From: Actinotalea sp. Marseille-Q4924
Lineage (GTDB): Bacteria > Actinomycetota > Actinomycetes > Actinomycetales > Cellulomonadaceae
Reading direction: 5' to 3'
Length of the DNA stretch: 64,000 nt
Assembly: GCF_916618755.1 (NCBI RefSeq)
Contig: NZ_CAKAKB010000003.1
Span: 434,001-498,000 of the forward strand
A model generated the notes under the pieces. The model saw only the letters and a list, made by a program, of their open reading frames with translations, ran no database searches and was not told the origin of the DNA. Shown piece after piece: positions 56,407 through 64,000 of this stretch. The position numbers and the translations under genes were made by a program. Within the stretch, counting starts at the first letter, position 1, and every line of letters begins with the position of its first letter.

Positions 56407-57543
56407 GTGATCGACTTCCGCTACCACCTCGTCTCCCTCATCTCCGTGTTCCTCGCCCTCGCGGTGGGGATCGCGCTGGGCGCCGGGCCGCTCGAGGAGT
56501 CGATCGGCAACACCCTCACCGGCCAGGTCGACCAGCTCCGGGAGGAGCGTGCCGACCTGCGCGAGCAGCTCGAGCAGGCCGAGGCCGACCTGACGCGCAG
56601 CCAGGCCGCTCTGGACGACGTCTCCGGGGACCTCCTCGCCGAGGTCATGGGCCAGCGCCGGGTCGCGCTGGTCCAGGTGGCCGACGTCGAGCCCGAGGTC
56701 CGCGACGCGGTGATCGCCCGGCTCGAGCAGGCAGGCGCGACCGTGTCCGCCACCGTGCAGGTGACCGACGCCTGGACGGACCCGGCGGAGCTGGCGTTCC
56801 GCCAGTCGCTGGCCGGGCGGCTCGTCGAGTACCTCGACCCCCGGCCGGCCGACGACGCCGGCACCGGGACCGAGCTGGCCGAGGCCCTCGCGCAGGGCCT
56901 CACCGCCGCCCGGCCGGAGGACCCTGACGCGGTGGCCGAGTCCGCGGCCGTCGTCCTGGAGCTGCTGCGCGAGGGCGGTCTCATCGAGGTCGCGGCGGAC
57001 GTGACCGCCCCGGCCGACGCCGTCGTCGTCCTGGCCGGTCCCGCGGTGAGCGCGGTCCAGGCCGAGCAGGAGCAGGAGCAGGCCGACCAGGAGACGGTGG
57101 AGCCGGAGGTCCTGCAGCAGGAGGACGAGCTGCGCGAGAGCCGCCTGGGTGCGGCCCAGCAGATCAGCACAGCGGTCCAGCTCCGCTCCGCGGGCGCCGT
57201 GGTGGCCGGTGGGGACCTCGTCGAGCCGAGCCTCGTGCAGCGCCTCCGTGCCGACGACGCGACGGTGGGCCTCGTCAGCACGGTCGAGTCCGTCCAGCGG
57301 GTCTCCGGCCAGGTCGCGGTGCCCCTGGCGCTCGCCGCCCGCATCAGCGGCGTCGTCGGGCACTACGGGACCAGTGAGAGCGCGACCGATCTGATGCCGC
57401 CGCGCGTCGTGCTGCCCCCGGTCGTGCGCGTGCCGCAGGCGCCCGCCGAGGAGGGCGCTGCGCCGGACGGCGGGGTCGAGGAGCCACCCACGGAGGGCGC
57501 GTCGACGGGCGACGGCGGGTCGACCGGCGACGGCGAAGGGTGA
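56407..57543 (+). CDS. steB: SteB/MctB-like membrane coiled-coil protein
   Basis: A 378-residue protein: N-terminal transmembrane helix right after the start (FRYHLVSLISVFLALAVGI), then a coiled coil (about 38-75, EERADLREQLEQAEADL) and a larger extracytoplasmic domain with an acidic Gln/Glu-rich insert near 215-240, ending in a Gly/Glu/Asp-rich tail. It is the partner of SteA; M. tuberculosis homologue Rv1698 (MctB) has been described as a copper-related channel protein, so both roles are possible. GTG start; overlaps next gene by 4 bp. Confidence 0.83.
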   Translation: MIDFRYHLVSLISVFLALAVGIALGAGPLEESIGNTLTGQVDQLREERADLREQLEQAEADLTRSQAALDDVSGDLLAEVMGQRRVALVQVADVEPEVRDAVIARLEQAGATVSATVQVTDAWTDPAELAFRQSLAGRLVEYLDPRPADDAGTGTELAEALAQGLTAARPEDPDAVAESAAVVLELLREGGLIEVAADVTAPADAVVVLAGPAVSAVQAEQEQEQADQETVEPEVLQQEDELRESRLGAAQQISTAVQLRSAGAVVAGGDLVEPSLVQRLRADDATVGLVSTVESVQRVSGQVAVPLALAARISGVVGHYGTSESATDLMPPRVVLPPVVRVPQAPAEEGAAPDGGVEEPPTEGASTGDGGSTGDGEG

Positions 57544-58394
57544 GCGGCGTGCGGGCGGGCGGCGGGTCCGTCCGCGTGGTCGCGGCGGCGCTGTCCGCGG
57601 CGGCGGTGACGTGGGGCGTGCGCCGTGCCGCGGACCGGCTCGTCGACCCGGAGGACGCGCGCTGGGCCCGGGTCAACCACCGGGGCGCGCGGCTGAGCCT
57701 GCTCGAGGGGCCGGCGGTGGCGGCCGGGCTCGTGGCCGCCGCGGTCGTCGGCGCACCGGACCGCCGGACCGCGGCCGCCTGCGGGCTGGCCGCCGCGGGA
57801 GCCGCGGCCTTCGGTCTCGTCGACGACCTCACCGAGGACACGTCCCGGTCGCGCAAGGGTCTGCGCGGGCACCTCGGAGCGCTGGTCCACGGAGAGCTCA
57901 CGACGGGTGGCCTCAAGGTCGTCGGCATCGGCGCCACCTCCCTCGTCGCGGCGGCGGTGCTGCCGGACCGGGACGACCTCGGACCGGTCGCCCGGGCGGT
58001 GGACGTCGCGGTGTCGGGTGCCCTGGTCGCCGCCACCGCGAACCTCCTCAACCTGCTGGACCTGCGGCCCGGTCGTGCCCTCAAGGCCGGTGCCCTCGCA
58101 GGGGCACCGCTCCTGGGCGGTGCGGCCGCTCCCGTGGCCGGCGCCGTCCTGGGCTCGGCCGCCGCGGCGCTCCCGCGTGACCTCGGCGAGACCGACATGC
58201 TCGGGGACGGCGGCGCCAACGCGCTCGGCGCCCTCCTCGGCGTCGGCGCCGTCGTGGGGAACGGTCGCGCGGGGCGCCTGGCCCTGCTGACGGCCGCCGT
58301 GGGCCTCACGCTGGCCAGCGAGCGGGTCAGCTTCACGGAGGTCATCGCCCGCACCCCGGTGCTGCGGGAGATCGACGCGTGGGGCCGACGCTGA
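57540..58394 (+). CDS. MraY-like glycosylphosphoprenol transferase (putative)
   Basis: A 284-residue multi-pass membrane protein with features of the MraY/WecA superfamily, which transfers sugar-phosphate to polyprenyl phosphate. Motifs seen: GLVDDLTEDTSRSRKGLRGHL (catalytic Asp-Asp loop followed by KG-RGH), NLLNLLDLRPGRALKAG (N-x-x-D region) and MLGDGGANALGALLG. Several hydrophobic Ala/Leu/Val-rich helices separate them. It is shorter than MraY (about 360 aa), with fewer helices. It overlaps both steB (4 bp) and murJ (16 bp) and so belongs to their operon. Not the usual dcw-cluster MraY. Confidence 0.7.
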   Translation: MSGVRAGGGSVRVVAAALSAAAVTWGVRRAADRLVDPEDARWARVNHRGARLSLLEGPAVAAGLVAAAVVGAPDRRTAAACGLAAAGAAAFGLVDDLTEDTSRSRKGLRGHLGALVHGELTTGGLKVVGIGATSLVAAAVLPDRDDLGPVARAVDVAVSGALVAATANLLNLLDLRPGRALKAGALAGAPLLGGAAAPVAGAVLGSAAAALPRDLGETDMLGDGGANALGALLGVGAVVGNGRAGRLALLTAAVGLTLASERVSFTEVIARTPVLREIDAWGRR

Positions 58395-60046
58395 GCCGCC
58401 GTGCGCTCGCGCCGCGCGCGCTGACCGGCGGCATCGCCGGGGCGGCCGCGATGATCGCCGTCGTCACCGTGGTGAGCCGCGTGGCGGGGTTCGGCCGCAC
58501 CGTGGTCCAGTCCGGTGAGGTCGGGGCCACCGCGCTCGGGGACGCCTACAACACCGCCAACCTCCTGCCCAACGTGCTGTTCGAGGTGGCCGCCGGCGGC
58601 GCCCTCGCGGGTGCCGTCGTCCCGCTGCTGGCCGCACCGCTCGCGCGGTCGATGAAGGGCGAGGTCGACCGCATCGCGTCGGCCCTCCTCGGCTGGTGCC
58701 TCGTCGTGCTCGTGCCGCTCGCGGTCCTCCTCGCGCTCCTCGCGGACCCCCTGGCCGAGCTCCTCCTGCGGGACGCGCCGCGGGCGCAGGTCGACGTCGC
58801 CGCAGCGCTGCTGCGCGTCTTCGCGCCGCAGGTGCCGCTCTACGGCGTCGGGGTGGTGCTCACCGGCGTCCTGCAGGCGCAGCGCCGGTTCCTCGGTCCG
58901 GCGCTCGCGCCGCTGCTGAGCAGCCTCGTCGTCATCGCGGTGTACCTCGCCTTCGGCCGCCTGGTGCCCGACCCGACCGACCTGGGCGCTGTGCCGCCGG
59001 CCGGGATCAGCCTCCTCGGCTGGGGGACGACCGCAGGCGTGGCGGCGCTGAGCCTGCCCCTGCTCGTCCCGGTCCGCCGGACCGGCGTGCGGCTGCGGCC
59101 GACCCTCCGCTTCCCTCCCGGCGTCGCCCGGCGCGCGCGCTCCCTCGCGGCGGCCGGCCTCGGTGCGCTGCTCGCCCAGCAGGTGAGCGTCGTGGCGACG
59201 ATCGTCCTCGCGAACCAGTTCGGCGCGCGGGACGCCGTCGGCGGCGCCGGCACGCTGTCCGTGGTGCTGTACTCCCAGGCGGTGTACGTCCTGCCGTACG
59301 CGGTGCTCGCCGTCCCGGTCGCGACCGCGGTGTTCCCGCGGCTGGCAGAGCGTGCGTCGCAGGGTGACACGGTCGGGTACGCACGGCTGGTGGCGGGGAC
59401 CACCCGCGTGCTGCTGGTCGTCGCCGTCCTCGGGGCGACGATGCTCGTCGCCGCCGCACCCGCCGTCGAGCGCTTCTTCGCGGTCTACGGGACCGGCACG
59501 TTCACGGGGATGGCAGCGGGCCTGTCGTGGACGGCCCCCGGCCTCGTCGGCTTCACCCTGGTGTTCCACCTGTCGCGCGCCCTGTACGCGCTGGAGCGGG
59601 GCCGAGCCGCCGTGGTCGCCGCCGCGTCCGGGTGGCTCACCGTGGCGGTCACGGCCGTCGTCCTGGTGCCGCTCCTCACCGGCGGCACCCGTGACCAGAC
59701 GGGCACGCTCGTCGGGCTCGGCGCGGCCAACACCGTCGGCATGGTCGTGGCCGGGGCGGCCCTCGCCGTCGCGGTCTCCCGGGCTGCGGGCGGCGCCGCG
59801 ATGCACCGGGTCGGGCGCACGGCGGTGGTCGTCGCCGCCGCCGGTGCGCTGGCTGTGACGGCCGGCAGGGGGGCGCTCGGTCTCCTCGGCACGCTGGACG
59901 ACGTCGGCGTCGTCGGCGCCATGGGCGCCGGCGTGCTGGCGGGGGGTGTCGCCGCTGCGGTCGTCCTCGTCGCGGTGGGCGCGCTGGACCGTTCGTCGTT
60001 GCGTGCCGTGCTGCGCCGCGGTGCGGCAGGATCGACCGATGCGTGA
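58379..60046 (+). CDS. murJ: MurJ-like lipid II flippase of the MOP superfamily
   Basis: A 555-residue integral membrane protein with roughly 14 transmembrane helices. MurJ-type features are the start TVVSRVAGFGRTVVQSG, NTANLLPNVLFEVAAGGALAGAVVPLLA and the TM7 region GLGALLAQQVSVVATIVLANQFG. In most actinobacteria MurJ proper lies near trxB/parAB; if that copy also exists here this is a paralogue for lipid II or another prenyl-linked glycan. GTG start overlaps the MraY-like gene by 16 bp and the stop overlaps the glycosyltransferase by 8 bp. Confidence 0.82.
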   Translation: MGPTLSRRALAPRALTGGIAGAAAMIAVVTVVSRVAGFGRTVVQSGEVGATALGDAYNTANLLPNVLFEVAAGGALAGAVVPLLAAPLARSMKGEVDRIASALLGWCLVVLVPLAVLLALLADPLAELLLRDAPRAQVDVAAALLRVFAPQVPLYGVGVVLTGVLQAQRRFLGPALAPLLSSLVVIAVYLAFGRLVPDPTDLGAVPPAGISLLGWGTTAGVAALSLPLLVPVRRTGVRLRPTLRFPPGVARRARSLAAAGLGALLAQQVSVVATIVLANQFGARDAVGGAGTLSVVLYSQAVYVLPYAVLAVPVATAVFPRLAERASQGDTVGYARLVAGTTRVLLVVAVLGATMLVAAAPAVERFFAVYGTGTFTGMAAGLSWTAPGLVGFTLVFHLSRALYALERGRAAVVAAASGWLTVAVTAVVLVPLLTGGTRDQTGTLVGLGAANTVGMVVAGAALAVAVSRAAGGAAMHRVGRTAVVVAAAGALAVTAGRGALGLLGTLDDVGVVGAMGAGVLAGGVAAAVVLVAVGALDRSSLRAVLRRGAAGSTDA

Positions 60047-61217
60047 TCGTGGCGGACCGGTGAGGGTCCTGCAGCTGCTGGGTTCCAGCGCGGGGGGCGT
60101 GGCGCGTCACGTGGCGCAGGTCGCCTCCGGGGGAGCGGACCGCGGGTGGCGGGTCCTCGTGGCGGGACCCGCGTCGCTCGGGGACAGGCTCGTCCCCGCG
60201 GGGTCGTCGGCCACGTTCGCACCGGTGGAGATCACGGACCGGCCGGGACGCGGCGACGCGACGTCGGTCCGGCGGATCGCAGCCCTGTCCCGGCGGGCCG
60301 ACGTCGTGCACGCGCACGGGTTGCGGGCCGGCGCGCTCGCCGTCCTCGCCGTCCGCGGGTCCCGTCACGGGGCGCGGCGACGCCCGGCCGTCGTCGTGAC
60401 GCTGCACAACCTGCCCGTCGGGGGCCGCGGCATCCGGGCCGTGGCGGCCGTCCTCGAGCAGGTGGTGTGTCGTGGCGCCGACGTCGTCCTCGGGGTGTCG
60501 GGGGACCTCGTCGCCCGCTCCCGGCACGCGGGGGCCCGGCGCGCGGAGCGGGCGCTCGTACCGGCGCCGCCGCAGCCGGTGGCGCGCCCGGCCGCCGTGA
60601 CGCGCGCCGCTCTCGGTGTGCCCGACGACGCCGCGCTGCTGGTCACCGTGGCGCGGCTCGCCCCGCAGAAGGGTCTCGACCTCCTCGCGGACGCAGCCGC
60701 AGCGCTCACGGACGCGGGGGTGCTGTGGCTCGTCGCGGGCGACGGGCCGCTGCAGGACGAGCTCGAGCGCCGTGTCGCGGCGGACCGGCTGCCGGTACGG
60801 GTGCTCGGGAGACGGGACGACGTGGCGGACCTCATGGCAGCCGCCGACGTCGTCGTGAGCACCGCGCGCTGGGAGGGCCAGCCCCTGAACGTGCAGGAGG
60901 CCCTCGCGCTGGGAGCGGCGGTCGTCGCGACCGACGTCGGCGGCACACGCGAGGTGACCGAGGACGCGGCCGTGCTCGTCGCACCGGATGCCGGCGCGCT
61001 GGCCGACGCGGTCCGCCACCTCCTCGCGGACCCGGCGGCACGCTCGGACCTCTCCCGGCGCGCCCGGGAGCGGGCGGCGCAGCTGCCCGACCTCGCCGGG
61101 ACCCTGGACCAGCTCGCGCGGGTCTACGGGGCCGCTCTCGGTGCCGTCGGCGACCGGTACGGGTCGGACGACGACGGCGTCGCGTCGGCGCGCCCGGGTG
61201 ACGGACCCGTCGGGTAG
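60039..61217 (+). CDS. GT4-family glycosyltransferase
   Basis: A 392-residue GT-B-fold glycosyltransferase. N-domain starts [22 protein letters not shown]; the C-domain has [31 protein letters not shown] and the EX7E-type [33 protein letters not shown]. No transmembrane helix. Probably adds a sugar to a prenyl-linked intermediate or phospholipid on the cytoplasmic side; sugar and acceptor unknown. Starts within the murJ 3' end (8-bp overlap). The C-terminal 25 residues are low complexity. Confidence 0.85.
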   Translation: MRDRGGPVRVLQLLGSSAGGVARHVAQVASGGADRGWRVLVAGPASLGDRLVPAGSSATFAPVEITDRPGRGDATSVRRIAALSRRADVVHAHGLRAGALAVLAVRGSRHGARRRPAVVVTLHNLPVGGRGIRAVAAVLEQVVCRGADVVLGVSGDLVARSRHAGARRAERALVPAPPQPVARPAAVTRAALGVPDDAALLVTVARLAPQKGLDLLADAAAALTDAGVLWLVAGDGPLQDELERRVAADRLPVRVLGRRDDVADLMAAADVVVSTARWEGQPLNVQEALALGAAVVATDVGGTREVTEDAAVLVAPDAGALADAVRHLLADPAARSDLSRRARERAAQLPDLAGTLDQLARVYGAALGAVGDRYGSDDDGVASARPGDGPVG

Positions 61218-61220
61218 AGT
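61215..61220 (+). promoter_or_regulatory. Putative -10 element (TAGAGT) of pyrG, leaderless
   Basis: TAGAGT ends 8 nt before the pyrG GTG, and no ribosome binding site fits between the two. It overlaps the glycosyltransferase stop codon region (stop at 61215-61217). Confidence 0.5.
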
Positions 61221-61228
61221 CGAAGCCC

Positions 61229-62893
61229 GTGGCAGCCGCGCATCGACTCTCCGGCCGGTCGGACCAGACGACCCGGCACATCTTCGTCACCGGAGGCGTC
61301 GCCTCCTCGCTGGGGAAGGGTCTGACGGCGTCGAGCCTGGGGCGCCTCCTCCGCTCCCGGGGCCTGCGGGTCACCATGCAGAAGCTCGACCCCTACCTCA
61401 ACGTGGACCCGGGCACGATGAACCCGTTCCAGCACGGCGAGGTGTTCGTCACGCACGACGGCGCCGAGACCGACCTGGACATCGGGCACTACGAGCGCTT
61501 CCTGGACGTCGACCTCACGGCGCAGGCGAACGTCACGACGGGGCAGATCTACTCGACGGTCATCGCCAAGGAGCGGCGCGGCGAGTACCTCGGTGACACC
61601 GTCCAGGTCATCCCGCACATCACCGACGAGATCAAGGCGCGGATGCGCGCCCAGGCCGGCCCCGAGGTCGACGTCATCATCACGGAGATCGGCGGCACGG
61701 TGGGCGACATCGAGTCGCTGCCGTTCCTCGAGGCCGCCCGGCAGGTGCGCCACGACCTGGGCCGCGACAACGTCTTCTTCCTGCACGTCTCGCTGGTGCC
61801 CTACATCGGCCCGAGCGGCGAGCTCAAGACCAAGCCGACGCAGCACTCCGTGGCGGCGCTGCGGTCCATCGGCATCCAGCCCGACGCCCTCGTGCTGCGC
61901 GCGGACCGCGACCTGCCCGAGTCGACGAAGCGCAAGATCGCGCTCATGTGCGACGTCGACAACGAGGCCGTCGTCACCGCTGCGGACGCGCGGAGCATCT
62001 ACGACATCCCGCGCGTGCTGCACTCCGAGGGCCTGGACGCCTACGTCGTGCGCCGCCTGGACCTGCCGTTCCGGGACGTCGACTGGGAGGGGTGGGACCA
62101 GGTGATGCACGCCGTGCACCACCCGGCCCACGAGGTCGAGGTCGCGCTCGTCGGCAAGTACATCGACCTGCCGGACGCCTACCTGTCCGTGTCGGAGGCG
62201 CTGCGCGCGGGAGGCTTCGCGAACGACGCCCGGGTGCGCATCCGCTGGGTCGCGTCCGACGACTGCGACACCCCCGACGGCGCCCAGCGCGCGCTCGGGG
62301 GCGTGGACGCCGTGCTGGTCCCCGGCGGGTTCGGCGTCCGGGGGGTCGAGGGGAAGATCGGCGCGCTGACCTGGGCTCGCACGAACCGCGTCCCGACCCT
62401 GGGCATCTGCCTCGGCCTCCAGGTGATGGTCATGGAGTACGCCCGCACGGTCCTGGGCCTCGCCGGCGCGTCGTCGTCGGAGTTCGACGCCGCGACGCCG
62501 CACCCGGTGGTCGCCACGATGGCGGAGCAGAAGGCGATCGTCGAGGGCGACGGGGACCTCGGCGGCACCATGCGCCTGGGTGCCTACGACGCGACGCTGA
62601 CGCCCGGGTCCGTCGTCGCGCAGGCGTACGGCAGCGAGCGGGTCACCGAGCGGCACCGCCACCGCTACGAGGTCAACAACGCCTACCGCGGCGACCTGGA
62701 GGAGGCCGGCCTGGTGGTGTCGGGCGTCTCCCCGGAGCTGGGCCTCGTGGAGTTCGTCGAGCTGCCCCGCGACGTGCACCCCTACTACGTGGCGACGCAG
62801 GCGCACCCGGAGTTCCGGTCGCGGCCGACGCGGGCGCACCCGCTCTTCGCGGGGCTCGTCTCGGCGGCGCTCGAGCAGCGTCCCGCGCGGTGA
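61229..62893 (+). CDS. pyrG: CTP synthase
   Basis: CTP synthase (554 aa) aminating UTP with glutamine. N-terminal synthetase domain: [47 protein letters not shown] and [12 protein letters not shown]-terminal class I glutaminase: catalytic Cys in [10 protein letters not shown] and His/Glu in THPEF-type [14 protein letters not shown] start at 61229 gives a 15-residue longer N-terminus than E. coli, but the promoter spacing supports it. Confidence 0.96.
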   Translation: MAAAHRLSGRSDQTTRHIFVTGGVASSLGKGLTASSLGRLLRSRGLRVTMQKLDPYLNVDPGTMNPFQHGEVFVTHDGAETDLDIGHYERFLDVDLTAQANVTTGQIYSTVIAKERRGEYLGDTVQVIPHITDEIKARMRAQAGPEVDVIITEIGGTVGDIESLPFLEAARQVRHDLGRDNVFFLHVSLVPYIGPSGELKTKPTQHSVAALRSIGIQPDALVLRADRDLPESTKRKIALMCDVDNEAVVTAADARSIYDIPRVLHSEGLDAYVVRRLDLPFRDVDWEGWDQVMHAVHHPAHEVEVALVGKYIDLPDAYLSVSEALRAGGFANDARVRIRWVASDDCDTPDGAQRALGGVDAVLVPGGFGVRGVEGKIGALTWARTNRVPTLGICLGLQVMVMEYARTVLGLAGASSSEFDAATPHPVVATMAEQKAIVEGDGDLGGTMRLGAYDATLTPGSVVAQAYGSERVTERHRHRYEVNNAYRGDLEEAGLVVSGVSPELGLVEFVELPRDVHPYYVATQAHPEFRSRPTRAHPLFAGLVSAALEQRPAR

Positions 62894-63543
62894 CGCACCC
62901 CGGGACCCCGGACGGCGTCGCGCGCGACGTCGCGCCTCCCGCGGACGTCGCCGCCCCGCGGGACGTGGTCGCCTCCGAGCTCCTGCACGGCGGGATGATC
63001 TGGGACGTCGTCCGGGACACGGTTCACCTCGGTGACGCGGGGACGGTGCGGCGCGAGTACGTGCGCCACCCGGGCGCGGTCTCCGTGATCGCGCTCGACG
63101 AGCAGGACCGCGTCCTGCTGCTGCGCCAGTACCGGCACCCGGTCCGTCAGGAGCTGTGGGAGCCGCCCGCCGGGTTGCTCGACGTCCCCGGCGAGCCGCT
63201 CCAGCGCGCCGCAGCACGGGAGCTGGCCGAGGAGGCCGACCTCGTCGCAGCGCGGTGGTGGACGCTCGTGGACTACCGCAGCAGCCCCGGCGGGAGCGAC
63301 GAGGCGCTGCGGGTCTTCCTCGCTCGCGACCTCACGCCCGTCCCGGAGGAGGACCGTCACAGCAGGGAGGCGGAGGAGCACGGGATGCCGACGCTGTGGA
63401 TGCCGCTCGACGACGCGGTCACCGCCGTCCTGGGCGGGCACCTGCACAACCCGTCCACGGTCATCGGCGTGCTCGCGGCGGCCGCGGCGCGGGCCCGCGG
63501 GTGGGCGGACCTGCGTCCGGCGGACGCCCCCGTCCTGCCCTGA
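62890..63543 (+). CDS. Nudix hydrolase, ADP-ribose pyrophosphatase-like
   Basis: A 217-residue Nudix protein. The box runs [24 protein letters not shown] (split: G at the start, the REL-EE metal-binding helix at the end). The preceding [19 protein letters not shown] is typical of ADP-ribose/ADP-sugar pyrophosphatases (YqkG/NudF group). The unique N-terminus (about 1-30) is Ala/Asp-rich. GTG start overlaps pyrG by 4 bp. In M. tuberculosis the same gene (Rv1700) follows pyrG. Its 3' end overlaps the opposing ctaA gene by 83 bp. Confidence 0.9.
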   Translation: MTHPGTPDGVARDVAPPADVAAPRDVVASELLHGGMIWDVVRDTVHLGDAGTVRREYVRHPGAVSVIALDEQDRVLLLRQYRHPVRQELWEPPAGLLDVPGEPLQRAAARELAEEADLVAARWWTLVDYRSSPGGSDEALRVFLARDLTPVPEEDRHSREAEEHGMPTLWMPLDDAVTAVLGGHLHNPSTVIGVLAAAAARARGWADLRPADAPVLP

Positions 63544-64000
63544 CGCCCCGGCGGCCCGACGGTCGCGCCTCCGCTCGGGGGAGGCGGTCAGGCAGGGTGG
63601 GGACGGGCGCGGCAGGGGCTGCCGGGGCGGACCGGACGACGACGTCGCGCTGCCGGAGGCTGAGGTACTGGTTCGTCTGCACGGCCACGAGCAGGCCGGC
63701 GCCGAGCATGTGCGCCCCGACGAGGACCTCGGGGAGGCCGGTGAAGTACTGCACGTACCCGACGAGCCCCTGGGCGAGCGTGACGACGAGGAGTCGCCGT
63801 GCGACCGTGCGGACACGGCCGGCGGTGACGCGACGCGTCAGGGCGACGAGGGCCACGACGCCGACCACGTACGCCCACACCGAGAGGGCGTGGACGCGGG
63901 AGACCGTCGCCGGGTCCAGCGCGAGGCGGTAGGGGGTGTCCGCGTCACCGGAGTGCGGACCGGCCCCGGTGGTGATGACGCCGAGCACGACGACGACGGC
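63461..64000 (-). CDS. ctaA: Heme A synthase (CtaA/COX15 family), C-terminal part
   Basis: The frame is open to the window edge; 179 residues are seen. LGVITTGAGPHSGDA is the conserved periplasmic loop preceding a transmembrane helix, with the heme-ligand histidines ALDPATVSRVHAL (after TM) and GAHMLGAGLLVAVQ. Three to four transmembrane helices are visible, followed by a 50-residue Arg/Pro-rich tail that runs into the Nudix gene on the other strand. The enzyme converts heme O to heme A for cytochrome aa3 oxidase. 5' part lies outside. Confidence 0.85.
   Translation of the reverse strand, partial: AVVVVLGVITTGAGPHSGDADTPYRLALDPATVSRVHALSVWAYVVGVVALVALTRRVTAGRVRTVARRLLVVTLAQGLVGYVQYFTGLPEVLVGAHMLGAGLLVAVQTNQYLSLRQRDVVVRSAPAAPAAPVPTLPDRLPRAEARPSGRRGVRAGRGRPPDAGPPTRGPAPRPPRARR

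Overview
The window is about 64 kb of very GC-rich chromosome. Gene order, leaderless-type promoters, the PriA type of HisA and the 16S rRNA sequence all point to an actinobacterium of the order Micrococcales, most likely Cellulomonas or a close relative. The genus is my inference from memory of 16S and protein sequences, not a search result. Apart from the rRNA cluster the DNA is densely coding, with many 4-bp start/stop overlaps (ATGA/GTGA). I see no insertion sequences, phage genes, CRISPR arrays or tRNA genes.

Region 1 (1-8804) is a histidine operon: hisD (3' end only), then convergent recQ-type helicase and divergent lipoprotein hydrolase genes and a YgjV-like membrane gene, then hisC, hisB, a small unknown gene, hisH, priA and an SseB-family gene. 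hisF, hisI and hisG are not here. Region 2 (8829-14522) carries a minus-strand membrane coiled-coil/lipoprotein-protease pair and a DUF1844 gene, followed by infC-rpmI-rplT, a SpoU-type rRNA methyltransferase and an RNA ligase/cyclic phosphodiesterase-like gene. infC appears to start at AUC. Region 3 (14523-31204) holds pheST, a GNAT/quinone-oxidoreductase pair on the minus strand, the complete arginine operon argCJBDFR-argGH, a P-loop kinase, a 3-methyladenine glycosylase and tyrS.

Region 4 (31205-48392) is the most striking part: three complete 16S-23S-5S operons in direct tandem with a period of 5738-5739 bp. Each has its own pair of sigma70-like promoters, and the two inner junctions share an identical spacer. 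Copies 1 and 3 look identical wherever I compared them. The middle copy has four clustered substitutions in the most conserved part of 16S helix 34/35, one ITS deletion and two 23S substitutions. This is either a real divergent rRNA or a finishing error in a difficult repeat.

Region 5 (48481-64000) resumes a block syntenic with the M. tuberculosis tyrS-pyrG region: an RG-rich TPR protein, HAD phosphatase, a 52-aa conserved-position protein, tlyA, nadK, recN, steA and steB. Between steB and pyrG sits a three-gene envelope module: MraY-like glycosylphosphotransferase, MurJ-like flippase and GT4 glycosyltransferase. pyrG, a Nudix hydrolase and the C-terminal half of heme A synthase (minus strand) finish the window.

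Functionally the window combines amino-acid biosynthesis (His, Arg), translation (rRNA, IF3, L35, L20, PheRS, TyrRS, rRNA methyltransferases), DNA repair (RecQ, Mpg, RecN) and cell-envelope/cytokinesis genes (SteAB and the flippase module). The best candidates for something new are the tandem rRNA array with its odd middle 16S, the steB-pyrG envelope trio, and the RG-rich TPR protein.
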